The translations under genes were made by a program, and so were the position numbers. The notes under the pieces are model-generated. The model searched no databases, had not been told where the DNA came from, and was given only the letters and a program-made list of their open reading frames with translations. Positions 21,326 to 33,000 of a DNA stretch of 64,000 bases are shown here, one piece after another (position 1 is the first letter of the stretch; each line of letters opens with the position of its first letter). Location: positions 558,001 to 622,000 of the forward strand of contig MTSC01000008.1 in the NCBI GenBank assembly GCA_002368545.1. The letters run 5' to 3'. The stretch comes from Ramichloridium luteum. Taxonomy: Eukaryota; Ascomycota; Dothideomycetes; Mycosphaerellales; Dissoconiaceae.

Positions 21326-21931
21326 TTAATCGCCGGTCTTTTCTCTTGATGACTGCGCCGGTTCCTTCGGCGGAGCAGGTGCCGCCTTGGGTAGTTTATC
21401 ATCGGAATTGCGTCCGAACAATGCTTCTCTTATTCCCCATGCGAAACCTCTATCGCCAGTCCGGGTGACCTCTTTTCGAGCATCCTTGATGTCACTTAAG
21501 ATCGCTTGACTGATCACGGTATCTTTTTCGTTGGATTTGGAATGATGCGCCGAGAAAGTTCCGTCTCTTTCCTCTTGCTGCTGTTTTAACTCAGGCTGTA
21601 AAGTAGTATATGCTACGCGCGGTTTTAGTCACACCGATCGACTGAAGTGGAAAGTAATCTGACCTGTGAAAACACCAAATACAGTTGCCAAGATCGGACC
21701 AGCTACGTTGAAGCCTCTCATGCTTACAACTGCCAGCAAGAAATGCTTGTTGCGATCATGGTTGGTCTCCGACGGCTCAATGACTTCAGGTTTGAGTGCG
21801 GAGTTGCGGAGGATCCGTGCGCGACAAAACCAGGGCCTTGTGGGCCTGAGGCGTTCGAGACGCATTCGCACAACCTGCCAAAATGTTCGAGCAACTTTGC
21901 GTCGCCATTGGGAATGACATGGCTTCAGCAT
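21326..21931 (-). CDS. Small putative mitochondrial single-span membrane protein
   Basis: Unrecognised. The proposed model has two exons, 21635-21931 and 21326-21595, joined by a 39-nt intron with GTGTGA donor and TTTACAG acceptor, giving 188 aa. This intron is at the short limit for fungi. The N-terminus is rich in Arg and has no acidic residue for about 48 positions (SQWRRKVARTFWQVVRMRL), which suits a mitochondrial presequence. One likely membrane span follows (FNVAGPILATVFGVFTG). The rest is hydrophilic, with DIKDARKEVTRTGDRGFAWG, and ends in a Lys/Pro-rich tail. An alternative start in another frame at about 21916 (MSFPMATQS...) would need a different splice. It converges on SEC17 (192 bp). 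The existence of a gene here seems likelier than the precise model. Confidence 0.5.
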
Positions 21932-22101
21932 TAGACCGAAATGAACATAAATACGTTATGTGGACATTGCTTCGATTTCAATCAACTACCTGCCCATCAT
22001 GAAATGGAGATAATTTCTCCTGTATTGAACACATAAGACGCCTCCTTCACCGATTTTGCCCAGGATGCTGAATTCGCTGAATTTATGACTGAATAGTGAC
22101 T

Positions 22102-23441
22102 TCAAACGAGATCCTTCTTGAGAGTACCAACGAAAGCCTTCTTCTCGGCAACCGTCTGGTACGCACCGTGACCGAACTTACTGGACGTGTCGATCCATTT
22201 GAGTTCGACCTTCTCGAGCGCACGGCGGGACGTGTGCACAAACATGGACTTGCGGAGGGTCATGACTCGCTTCTTCACACCCGGGACAGAGCCCTTGAGG
22301 AGCACGAAGTCGTTCTTGACCTCGCCGTATCGGACGAAACCACCCAGCCTATTCGAAGTCAGTGGGGAATTCATGATATGGGTTGAGATGAAGACTCACG
22401 GGGTGATGGTCTTGTTCGAGTGATCGAAGTCGGTAGTGGCATTGCGCTCGTCATTGCCCTTGCCGATGCGGTAGACCTTGTGGTTGACCGAAGTTCGGTG
22501 GTGGTAACCCATCTGACCAGCACGTGCGACCGTCCATTGGACGTGGGACGGATGCCATGCACCAATACAGGCGACCTTGCGCAGACCCTTGTGCGTCTTT
22601 CGCGGCAGCTTCTTCGTGCCCCATCGGCTGGTAACACCCTGGAAACCGTGGCCCTTGGTGACGGCGATGCAGTCAATCATCTCGTCCTGCTCGAAGATGG
22701 TGTCGACCTCGATCGGCTTCTCGAAGAGACCTTGGCCGAACTCAACCTTGTCGGCAACAGAGCCACCGTTGATCTGGATCTCCATGAGGTGGGCCTTCTT
22801 TTGCTTAAGCGGGGTCTTGCTGATCTGAGTGTGCGCGAGCAGGCGGACGACAGTGGCGTACTTCTTGATGCGCTCAAGATCGCGGGTGATGTTCTTTCCG
22901 CCCTCTTCAGCGTGCTTCTTAGCGTACTTGGTGAAGGCCTTCTTCTTGCTGCGGTACCAGTTCTTGTAGAACCGACGCTTCACCTCGTCCGAGAGATGCT
23001 CAGCCCACACAGTGGTCAACGAGCGGAGGCCCCGCGGGGTCTCGATGTATCCAACCAGTCCAACGGCAATCAACTATTATGTACGGATCAGCGCATGCCA
23101 TATACGGTATTGGCGCCAAGTCTCGTACCGGAGGAGTTTCGATGACCGTAACGGCCTCGACGATCTCCTTCTTGTGCAGCTTCGCACCAGGACGATCAAG
23201 GTCGCGCACGATGGTGGTCATGCCGGCCTTGTAACCCATGGTAGCAGTAAGGTGCACCTTCTGCTTCGGATCATCCTTGGGAAAGCTAAGCGCATGGTAA
23301 GTATAAATTCGCAATATTCAGAACCACAACTCGAACGGTATGACGATACCTCTTGACCTTTCCTCGGTGACGGGCGGCGCGCTTGCGTGGCAAGAATGCC
23401 AGCGAGCCATGGCGAGGCGCTTCGAACTTTCGGTGCGACAT
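22102..23441 (-). CDS. RPL3: 60S ribosomal protein uL3 (Rpl3)
   Basis: Four exons, 23350-23441, 23129-23285, 22400-23073 and 22102-22348, give 389 aa with correct phase at each join. Introns are 64, 55 and 51 nt. uL3 is an essential early-assembling large-subunit protein whose loop reaches the peptidyl-transferase centre. Typical sequence is present throughout: MSHRKFEAPRHGSLAFLPRK at the start, FPKDD and TATMGYKAGMTTI, then the W-finger region with KGHGFQGVTSRWGTKKLPR, WHPSHVQWTVARAGQMGYHH, and the end FVGTLKKDLV. Early introns are common in ribosomal protein genes. It shares a 330-bp divergent promoter with the GH89 gene, containing a telo-box-like TAGGGTTA and the palindrome CCCACGTGGG. 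Codon choice is strongly C-biased, so the antisense strand has a long open frame that I reject. Confidence 0.98.
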
Positions 23442-23771
23442 GGTTGTGCTGTGAAGATTGTCGTCGATGAGGCACTTCAATTCTCGAAGTTCGAATGTCG
23501 AACATGCACACGAGCTTTTCGTGCGCCAAGCCCGAACAGTTTTTCCGAGCCGAGAAGCCACACGTGATACCAGCCCGCTAATCTTGGCCTTAGGCACCTA
23601 GGGTTACTCCCATCTCCAGACCCACGTGGGTGGATTTCTATTGTTCAATGATCGGAGTGTCGGCCTTCAAATATGTTACAGCGTACGTGCCGAGATCCGG
23701 TATGAGTGCTGGATTTGAAAGACCGGGCTTTTAACGGCCAAAATTATTCGATTGTGTAGATTTCATCAAAC
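23442..23771. promoter_or_regulatory. Divergent promoter of RPL3 and the GH89 gene
   Basis: This 330-bp gap holds TAGGGTTA at 23599-23606, a telo-box type motif found upstream of ribosomal protein genes in several fungi. It also holds an exact 10-bp palindrome CCCACGTGGG at 23621-23630, an E-box with flanking symmetry that could bind a bHLH factor. Both lie about 160-190 bp from the RPL3 ATG. Function is inferred from motif and position only. Confidence 0.5.
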
Positions 23772-26219
23772 ATGCAAATTGTCCGCCTCCTGCTGAGTTT
23801 TGCCAGCTTTCGGCTCGCTTGTTCCTCGAGCCTTTCTACCAGTGGCGTGGAAGCGCTCCTACAAAGAAGATTACCCAATCATGTGAATGACTTCGTCTTT
23901 AACATAGACCCAGATCTAAGGACTTCCAATGGCAGCAAGCTTGATCATGATGGCTACACAGTCCAAAGCAGTGCAGATGGCAAGATTGACATCACTGGCA
24001 ACACCGCGAGCGCTCTTTCCAGTGGCTTACATTGGTATCTTGCGCAGATTGCACACGTAGATATTTTTTGGTTCATTGGGTCGCAATTGAAAGATGCTCC
24101 CCGAACGCTTCCCAAGCTGAACGATACGCATCATGGGAAGAGCACGATACCGTGGCGATATCACTTCAACACGGTAACGTTTAGCTACACATCAGCCTTT
24201 TGGGACTGGACAGATTGGGAATTGCAACTAGACTGGATGGCTCTTCGCGGCATCAACATTGCGTTGGCATGGAATGGCTATGAATACATCCTTGCTGAGG
24301 TGCTACGCGAAGCAGGATTCTCTGATGCAGCACTCACATCCTTCTTGTCGGGCCCCAGTTTTCAAGCATGGAATCGTCTAGGAAACATACAAGGGAGCTG
24401 GGGCGGAGATTTGCCGCGCAGCTGGATCACTCAACAACTCGAATTGAACAAGCGGATAGTCTCGCGCATGGTTGAACTGGGCATTGTCCCGGTCCTTCCT
24501 GCCTTCACTGGATTTTTACCAACGGAAATTGCTGGGCTTTACCCGGATGCTGCATTTGTAAATGGAAGTGCCTGGGAGGGATTTCCTTCCAGATTCACCA
24601 ATGTCACGTTCCTCGAGCCATTCGACCCACTGTTCACATCACTCCAGAAGAGCTTCTTGTCGAAACAACGCGACGTGTACGGCAATGTCACCAGCATATA
24701 TGCGCTGGACCAATACAACGAGAACAACCCCTTTTCAGGTGACCTGGACTATCTTCGGAATGTCACATTAAACACTATCAAGAGCCTAAAGGCGGCTGAT
24801 GCGAATGCCATTTGGATGCTACAAGGATGGCTTTTCTACAGTTCGCAGAGTTTCTGGACAAACGAACGTATTGAAGCGTATCTAGGTTCGGTCAACAACT
24901 CTGACATGCTCATTCTTGATCTTTTCTCCGAAAGCCAGCCTCAGTGGCAACGAACTAACAGCTATTTTGGAAAACCTTGGATCTGGTGTCAGCTTCACGA
25001 TTACGGTGGTAATATTGGACTGTGAGTCTGTTTTATGCGTGGGTCCGACTTCCTCTAACATGTTGACAGATATGGTCAGGTGGAAAATGTCACTATCAAC
25101 CCTGTGGCGGCACTCAATAATCAGAGCGCGTCCATGGTAGGCATGGGTCTCACGATGGAAGGTCAGGCAGGAGGTGAAATTATGTATGATTTGCTTCTTG
25201 ATCAAGCCTGGTCGGCGAAGGCCATCGACACGGAGTCTTACTTTCGTCACTGGGTGACGACGCGCTACAGTGGCAACGGTGAGGCTCTACCCTCCGGCCC
25301 TTACAACGCTTGGGACATCATGCGACAAACAGTGTACAACAATACAAACTTGTCTCTCGCTCAAGCGACCACAAAATCTATCTTTGAGCTCTCCCCAAAC
25401 ACCACCGGGTTGCTGAACCGAACCGGACACCATCCGACCACGATCACATATGAGCCGAAAGCACTTGTCAAAGCCTGGCAAGAAATATACAACGCTTCAT
25501 CCAATCGCGATTCGGAAAGCTTGTGGCAGAACTCAGCCTATCGGTTCGACCTCACCGATATTACTCGACAGGTCCTTGCCAACGCCTTCTATCCATTGTA
25601 CAGCGATTTCGTCAAATACTCAAACCGGTCCTTGGCATCCAGCTATTCGCCTCAGACCGCGGCACGTATCGGGGATGAAATGATCGCTCTCCTTGTGGAT
25701 CTTGATGCAGTGCTTGCCGCTAGTGATGAGGATCACTTCAGCTTGAATGCGTGGTTATCGTCAGCGCGGTCGTGGGCATATTCACACCAGACGGCGCCCG
25801 AGTGGAAGAAGCCTCCAGGCAGGCACGGCGAAGGAACAAACTCAACCTGCGATCCACCGGGCCCAGCTACTATCGCCGATTTCTATGAGTACGACGCCCG
25901 GAACCAAGTCACGCTTTGGGGACCCAGTGGGGAAATCAATAATTATGCATCAAAGCAGTGGGCCGGGCTGATCGGCACATACTACGTGGAAAATTGGAAG
26001 AGATTCATCTCCTTTACACTCAACAGCACGACAACAGCAACTGGGGGGAACGATGGTCTTGCCGCTAGCCTCCTTACCTTCGCTGAGGGATGGCAAAATG
26101 AGCGGCTTCATCCATCCTGGGGCAAATGGCCACCTAATAACTCAGGTCGTGCAAGCCAAGGGTTGAAATTCGCTATTGAGATGGTGGTGGAAAAATGGCC
26201 CAACGTGTTTGGAATATGA
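23772..26219 (+). CDS. Secreted alpha-N-acetylglucosaminidase, GH89 (NAGLU family)
   Basis: Two exons, 23772-25021 and 25070-26219, joined by a 48-nt intron (GTGAGT, CTAAC branch, GACAG), give 799 aa. GH89 enzymes remove terminal alpha-linked GlcNAc; the human enzyme NAGLU degrades heparan sulfate in lysosomes. An N-terminal signal peptide is likely (VRLLLSFASFRLACSSSL). Family blocks are WDWTDWELQLDWMALRGIN, LAWNGYE, SWGGDLPRSW, FTGFLPTEIAGLYPDA, the catalytic-acid region YALDQYNENNPF (about residue 313), the second acid region LDLFSESQPQW (about 385) and WCQLHDYGGNIGLYG. Many NxS/T sites suggest N-glycosylation. In fungi the natural substrate is not settled; it may be a cell-wall, glycoprotein or environmental glycan. 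It is divergent from RPL3 and convergent with the ADAM gene. Confidence 0.93.
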
Positions 26220-26451
26220 TGATGTTCCGCATCCATGATGTGGATGACTTTTATGTGAAGAAATAGAAAGACCTGTTCATGGACGTCGTGACGATATACA
26301 TACTTAGTGATCTGAGCGGTACTGCAAACCGCATCTCTCCCGACCCAGTGATGCGCAGAAATTTTAAAATCAGTAAGACCAATCATGCCAGAACTGCATC
26401 GTGTACATACGCCAACGCAATGCAATATGAATCAAATAGAATGGTCGCGGA

Positions 26452-29045
26452 CTAGGCATATCGAGTGCTCTGTACTCGAGGCGGGTATGCCGGAGGAGGC
26501 ACTGATGGGTAAGCGCTGCTCGACGTGCTGCGTGCATTACCCTGATCGAACCAGCCCTGGCTGGGCGGAGCCTGTTGTTGATAGTAGCTGTTCTGCGACG
26601 GTTGATACTGCTGCATCGGAGGTCGAGTGCCCTGCCAGCCCTGCCAGCCTGTTGCGGCTGGTGGTGGTGGCACGTTCTTCCGCGGACTACGCCTCCGCCG
26701 GCTGTAGCACCGACCAAGGCATCCTAGAATCGAGAAAAGGAGTAGCGCACCGATCGCGGAACCGATGCCGATGACAATGGCCTTGTGGTCTTCAATCCAG
26801 GATTTGATCTGGCCCCCAGTAGTTGACCCTTGACACTGACCCTGTGATAAAACATTTGTCAATAGGCTGTGCTTTGAAATTTCGATGATCGAGGGCGTAA
26901 CGTTGATCGTAAGAGGGGTTACTGGGCAAAGAACGGGGGAGGAAAACTCACGTTACGACAAGTGCCACCACCGCCGCAGACCGTGCCATCGAGGAAATTC
27001 TGCCGTAGACTGTAGCAGACGCCATATCCGAATTCTGGGCTTGCACAGCTCAAAGTACATGTGGAGCTATCACAAGCATAAGTGTCATTGCCTTGTGTGT
27101 AGCTGCCCATCAATGTTTTGCACTGTTGGTCGCGACTGGTGCATTGACCGGAAGCACACTGGAGACCACTGCCACAGCTGCTGCCATCCGGTGTCGTCTG
27201 GTCAGCAGGGCAAAAAGCCGAAGACCCGGTGCAGACTTCTTGGGGATCGCAAGTACCAGTGCTCGCGCGACACACGGTGCCGTTAGAAGCAAATTGGCAA
27301 CTCCGGCAGCAATCCTCATTGGCGTCGTCGCAGACGGAGTTTGTGGTGAATTTACACGTGGTGGGGTTGCAACATCTGTTGCTCCCACAACCAGACGTTC
27401 CACCGCAGTCGCAGTCCTCACCAGCTTCGACAATGCCATTTCCACATATCGGGTCGTTGACGGTCGACACCCGCCGATTGCCAGTCAAACAAGTGCCGTT
27501 GACAGAGTTTCGACCCAGGGCGCTGCAGATATTTCCGATCGAGCACATGCTGAAGTCACTGATTCCCGGCGCGGCCGATGGATTCATGATATACTTCTGG
27601 TTCGCGTCGCAGACACTCGAGCTGAGAGGGCAGCACTGCTGAGACTTAAGGCTAACTCCATCGTTGCAAGTTCTGGAATAGCAGTCGTGCACAGCGCCGT
27701 ACGTGTGTCCGGTCTCGTGCGCGATGACCTGCCATTCGCTGACACCCGCTGTCCTGATGACAACGTTGGCGCCTGACACGGACTGTTCGCCGGAGGAACC
27801 GCCATCTCCCGTGCTAATTGATCCACTAGTGAAAGCGGTTTGAACACATGCCATGCCCGTCCACGCCAATCCAACGGCAGAGCCGGTGTTGCAAGTGCTG
27901 AGGAGCGTCCAATGGCTGTTATTGTCTTGTTGCCTACCGCGCCAGGCAGAAAAGTAATTGAGTCGATCGGAGATGGAAACACTGTCGGAACAGGCCTGAT
28001 TCCATCTCGTTGCTTGCGCCGGTGTGCCAGGACATGTTGCGTCGGATACGATGATGTTCTGTACTCCCAAAGATATATTGAATGTCTTCTCCCAGACCGC
28101 CGAAGCTTGGTTCATTTGTGCTAAAGCATTTTCGCGTGCGGCCTGGCTGGAGCTGAACCCTGCCGTATACGTGCAGTCAGTGGCAACACCAACGAGGGCA
28201 ACCTTTCGCGTGGAAGGGCAGCCAGCTGTTTGTCCGATCGTACTCGCGAGATTGACACCGCCAGAATTGCCACCAGTAGTTGTGTCGAGTTGGCGCTTGG
28301 CGAAAATGCTAGTGAAGTCCATGGAGCCGAAGGAGCCTTCGGATCGCTTCTTCATCCGTGAAAATCCGAATTGTTCTGGCTGAGTATTGAAAAGAAGTCG
28401 ATCAGCGTGACAAGAAGGCGCGTCCACAGTCAAGGAGCGGCGTAAGTCCTGATGCTGCACCAACTGAGAGTCCTCCATAATGTCCGAGTTTCGCCAAACC
28501 ACCATGTATTCTCTCGCACGCTCGTGAGACTCGATTTCCGGATCGAATTCATGTCTGGTGCGGACATAGTTGCTCGCGGTTTGGATGTGATAATAATCGC
28601 GATCCACCAGGAATGCGCCCTCGAATACAGGCTCTTTACCGTCCTGCGCGACAAGTACACGAGCCCATCCCACTGAACGCCACTGATCGCGGCCTGCGCG
28701 AGGCAGTTGGACCCATGCTGTACCCAGGTATATTTTATGATCGAATCTGTTGATCTCCTCTGTTTTGCTGATTGTGCCATCGGGTGCAAGATATGATATT
28801 GTTGCGCCTTCGCCAAGGATGTCGTGGTTGGGTTCAAGCCGCAGCTTCACGTGCAATTCATTTTGAATAGTGAAGGTCAAGTCAAAATCGGAAAGCGCAG
28901 TCAGGCGGCCATTGTGAGTATGGATCGTCGCATTGTTGACTGTCGAGATCGTTTCTATGGGGTTTCGTGGAGTCGATTCTGCTGTCGTGAATGAACTGAG
29001 GAGAGCCTGCGCGGCAAGCGCAAGCACTTGTAAGTGTGCTCGCAT
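26452..29045 (-). CDS. ADAM-family metalloprotease-disintegrin, type I membrane protein
   Basis: Two exons, 26952-29045 and 26452-26841, with a 110-nt intron, give 827 aa. It begins with a signal peptide (LQVLALAAQALLSSFTTAES). A prodomain of about 230 residues follows and ends near KKRSEG, a possible Kex2/furin-type site. The reprolysin-like catalytic domain has the zinc-binding motif HETGHTYGAVHD (about residue 437) and a Met-turn (KYIMNPSA). The disintegrin-like domain is Cys-rich (CGNGIVEAGEDCDCGG, CCNPTTCKF), followed by a Cys-rich region. The second exon encodes the membrane span (AIVIGIGSAIGALLLFSILG), a basic stop-transfer (RRRRSPRK) and a Pro/Gln/Tyr-rich cytosolic tail. This matches the fungal ADAM proteases such as Aspergillus ADM-B. 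It could shed surface proteins; natural substrates are unknown. All catalytic residues are intact. Confidence 0.93.
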
Positions 29046-30056
29046 AGCCTAAGGAGCGGTAGGTGCGGGCAGTCGTCCAAGTACGCCAGTCATGCGGAAA
29101 AGTGCACGAGATTGTATGTCCAGTGTAGGTAAAGTCACAGCCCAATGGAAAGGATTCACGAACTGTAAGGAAATGTGAGCGAGCGTCGATGAGAACGAAA
29201 TGGAGGATAATAATTCAAGAGGTACAAAACATGAAACGGCACTCGCAGATGCGCCCGTCCCATCAGGCGCGCTGAGGAGGCTGTGTACTGCGTTGGCGGC
29301 ACAAGTATGGAGGCATAAGCCCAGTTGCCAAGTAAAGCCATGCCGGAATCGTTTGCGTCCGGCCTAGCCAAGCGCGTGAATTGAACAATGACCTGCAGAC
29401 AACGTGCTACGCTGGATCTACAGAAAATAAACTCACGATTGTTCACTTGTTATGAAATTTGACACGACGGTAGAACACGTTGACTCCGCCCGGCAGATGC
29501 GTTGCATAGCCAACGTGCCGATCGGATCTCAATCCGAGAGACGTGCCGTGTTGCTCCAGACGCTGTTTGCTACCAGCAGGAGAAGTTGCCTCCACACCCA
29601 TCAGCCAAGCAATAACGGCGTCAAGAGTCTGGGCGCTGCGTAACGCATTTGCCTCCTCAACTCGATGTTCGATGCACTACAGCCCATCTCGTTTCTATCA
29701 CCAAGCATGCACAAGTCAAAAATGAGACTCATGACGGCAACATTTCCACGAAAACAATTGGCAGTACAGTACTGTAGGCAATATTGTCATTATCGCGCCC
29801 GTCGTAGTTGGCGGCTAAGAGTCCTTGGACGTTTCGTTTGAGAACGAGGCCACCACAAGTAATTCTAGATCCTTCAACCTCAACGATGCACTGGCGAAAG
29901 TCTCTACTTGACACATGGCGTTGACGAACATTTGGCCCGTTCGTTTGGTCGCGGGAGACGGATGTGTGCGCAAATGCTGTAACACTTGTAAATGCACCCA
30001 CTGTCTTTTACATAGTTGAAGAACGGCGTGATCATTACAAATACAGTTTGTTTCGG
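29046..30056. other. Intergenic region upstream of the ADAM gene
   Basis: About 1 kb between the ADAM start and the stop of the AAA ATPase gene, both on the minus strand. Short open frames (29156-29446, 29452-29643, 29815-30060) carry no recognisable motif. A 12-bp palindrome TACAGTACTGTA lies at 29765-29776, a length expected by chance. The region presumably contains the ADAM promoter and the 3' UTR-side spacer of the ATPase gene. Confidence 0.55.
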
Positions 30057-33000
30057 TCATGGTGGCGGAGCCTGTCGTACGCGGCCAGAGCTCTCATCCA
30101 CGATAGTATCTCCAAGACCAAAGCCGTAAACCGCCTTTTTCTTCTTGCTTCGGCTATCGCCAAACTTTTCATCGAACTTTCGAATGGCAGTCAACGAGCT
30201 CATCTCGTCATTAATGGAAGCGCTGATTTCCTTGATTGCTAGCTCAAAATGACGAGCTGACAGCGTGCGCTTTTCCGGTAGCTTGAAATCTTGCTTCTCT
30301 CGATTGCGCTCTGCGAGCTGGTTTTCTTCGCGCACGCAAGCAAGAGCTGCGGCAACACACACGTTTTTGAGATCCGAGCCAGAGTAGAATGGAGTTTGCT
30401 TCGCGAGCTCGTCTAAAGACACGGTGTCGTCGAGCTGTTCGTCTCGCAAGTGTATCCTCAGGATTGCTGCTCGATCTTCCGCTGTAGGGAGATCGACCAG
30501 CAATCGACGAGGCAGTCGGCGAAGCACAGCATCATCCATGTCGTAGGGCCGATTGCTAGCAACCATGAGGAAAACATTGTGATTCTCCATGCCATCCCAT
30601 TCTCGTAGGAATTGATTAATGATCTCGCGATGAGTATTGCGATTGCTGGAGCTGTTCCTGCTTGAGAAGATAGCATCGGCTTCATCAATGAAGACAATGC
30701 ATGGCGACAGCTTCTTTGCTAGGCTGAAGACGGCTCGCACCATCTTTTCGCCCTCACCAACATATTTTTCATAAATCTGTGCGCCACTGACCTCTAACAT
30801 TGTTGCCTTGCATTCTTTCGCAACTGCCTTGGCGAGGAGGGTCTTTCCAGTTCCAGACGGACCGTAGAGCATGAGGCCGGTAAGTCTGTCCTTCGCTAGA
30901 ATGCCATATTGGAAAGCGTCCGGCCTGGTCAACGATAGGGAAGTCAACATTTGCAGGGCATCGATGGTCTCCGGAGGTGCGTGGACTTCTTTGAACCCTA
31001 CTCTGATGTTTGCGGGATCGATCATGCCACCGAGTAGCTTTGCTTCGTGAGGATTGCATCTCTTTCGCAAATCATCCATCCGAGCCCGTGTTCTTTCCTT
31101 GTGAGAAATGTTGTGAGAAACATTCTCCTCCACTCTCTTAATTCTGGCGCTCTGCTCCAATTTCTCACAGTCCGCCCACAATCGTCGATACGAGTCGACG
31201 GACTCGTTCAGCATGATTGCGAGTCCTAAGTGAATTGGCGTCACCGTTCCAGACCGTGCGTGGTTTTGTGCGAGTCCGATTGCTGTCAAGACTATGCGAT
31301 GAATGGCGCTTTGAGTCATGACACTTTCGCCGAGAGGTCGAGAATTATCGTGACAAATCTGCTGTTGGGCGGAGTCGGAGAAGAGTTCGACAGAATCGGC
31401 AGGGCGTAGTCGCCTTAACATGCTACTGATATGACGGGTGTTGATATCAGTGATTTTTCTTCGAACCTCTGCGTCTTCGAGGTGATCTGGGGCCGATAAT
31501 GTTGGTTTATATCCCTCAGGCCATTCAAAACCTTCGATTGGCGGCACAATCATGTGCCGGAACGGAAGATCAACCTGATATGAAGTATCATTCAGTTGAC
31601 TCAAGATCTCAGATGGCTCCCCTCTAGGTGCCAGAACGTCTGAGGTTCCAACTATGATGATTTTCTCCCCAGTCTGCCGCCGTTTTCGCACGGCCTTGAT
31701 CAGCCGCTTGACCAAAATCTGGCCTAATGGGCGGCTACTGATCTCTTTCAGATCTCGAATGTGAATAATCTTCGGCAGGGACCGCTGGTTGAGGCTTGTT
31801 TCTGCGGCTGGTATTTTGCCATCACGGATCTGCATTGAGACTGCAGAACAATGTTGACCTTCGCCATCAACTTCGACAAGCGAACGGGTGAGCAGAAACG
31901 ACATCATAGGCGCCCAAGTTGCTCCGTCCACATAGTTGAGGAAGTGCTTAGTTTTGAGACTCGCTGAGAGCGTGACCCTGCCAGGCATGTCTTGCTTCGG
32001 TGGACCGGCCGGTGCTGCAATGGCACCAGCTTCTTGATGATTGCCTCCAATCGGTCTCGGAGGGATGTAGATGGGTCGGAACTCTTGATCACCCTGCTCC
32101 TCGAAGAGCTTGCGGGGACGATCTGTATGGACAGCTTTCGTGGCGTCGAGGAGACTGTTGAGCAATGAATCCAGTCGCGCTTCGTCCCACGTGGGCTCTA
32201 CCGGCGTCGGAGGAGTACGAGGAGACAGCCTTGGCTTTGTGTCCATGATTATCGTGAATCCAGCGAGGCTGAGATTGGTTGATGCCCTTCCGCCGTCTTC
32301 GCCTTTGCCGAACAGAGTCTTGGCAGCACCCTTAATGCCACTAGGACCAATGTTAGATGCACCCTCATCATCGTCGTCAAATTCATCATCTTCCTCCATC
32401 GCTTCCTCTTCAGCTTTGGCCCGTGTTCCCTGAGCATTGTATCCGTCAAAGACATCATAGCTCAGCGTAGAAAACGAGCCCGGCTTGTCCGAATCTCCAC
32501 CCACGTACTCTGCAGTCAACTCGGCGAGGTCTGCAGCATCGAGACGAATCAAATGAGCCTCTGTCACTTCGGCAAGAGCCTCCACAATGCCGCATAGGTA
32601 GTCTGGCCTGTCCAACCGTGGGCAAACCAATGAGAGATCGACTCTTGATGCAGCAAACGACGATGTATGTGAAGCATTCGCGGCCGCTGTCATTCCGGCG
32701 TTTGCGACCGACTCCAGCTCAAGTAGGATACGTTGCAGCATGATAAGCCGTCTGTATTCCATGCTGTTGGTTTCCTCTGCGTGCTCTCCATTGGATGTGC
32801 TGTGCCTGGAGTCTGCATTTGATGTGCCTATATTCCGGTCTCCTGATGCCGCCATTGTTATTGCACGAGCTTTCTCTTTCGCATTCCTGTCGTAGATGTC
32901 ATCTGCCAGTGTTTTGTATCTGTAGTCGAAGAAGTCTCCTTGAATTGGCTTGGCAGACATCGATCTTGAAGGCTTCTCGTTGTTCGAACTGTCACCATCC

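Noticed and set aside
22420..23145. 241-codon open frame antisense to RPL3
   Set aside because: Shadow of a codon-biased ribosomal protein gene; it also runs across two RPL3 introns.
29765..29776. 12-bp palindrome TACAGTACTGTA
   Set aside because: About fifteen palindromes of this length are expected by chance in 64 kb, and it has no second copy nearby.
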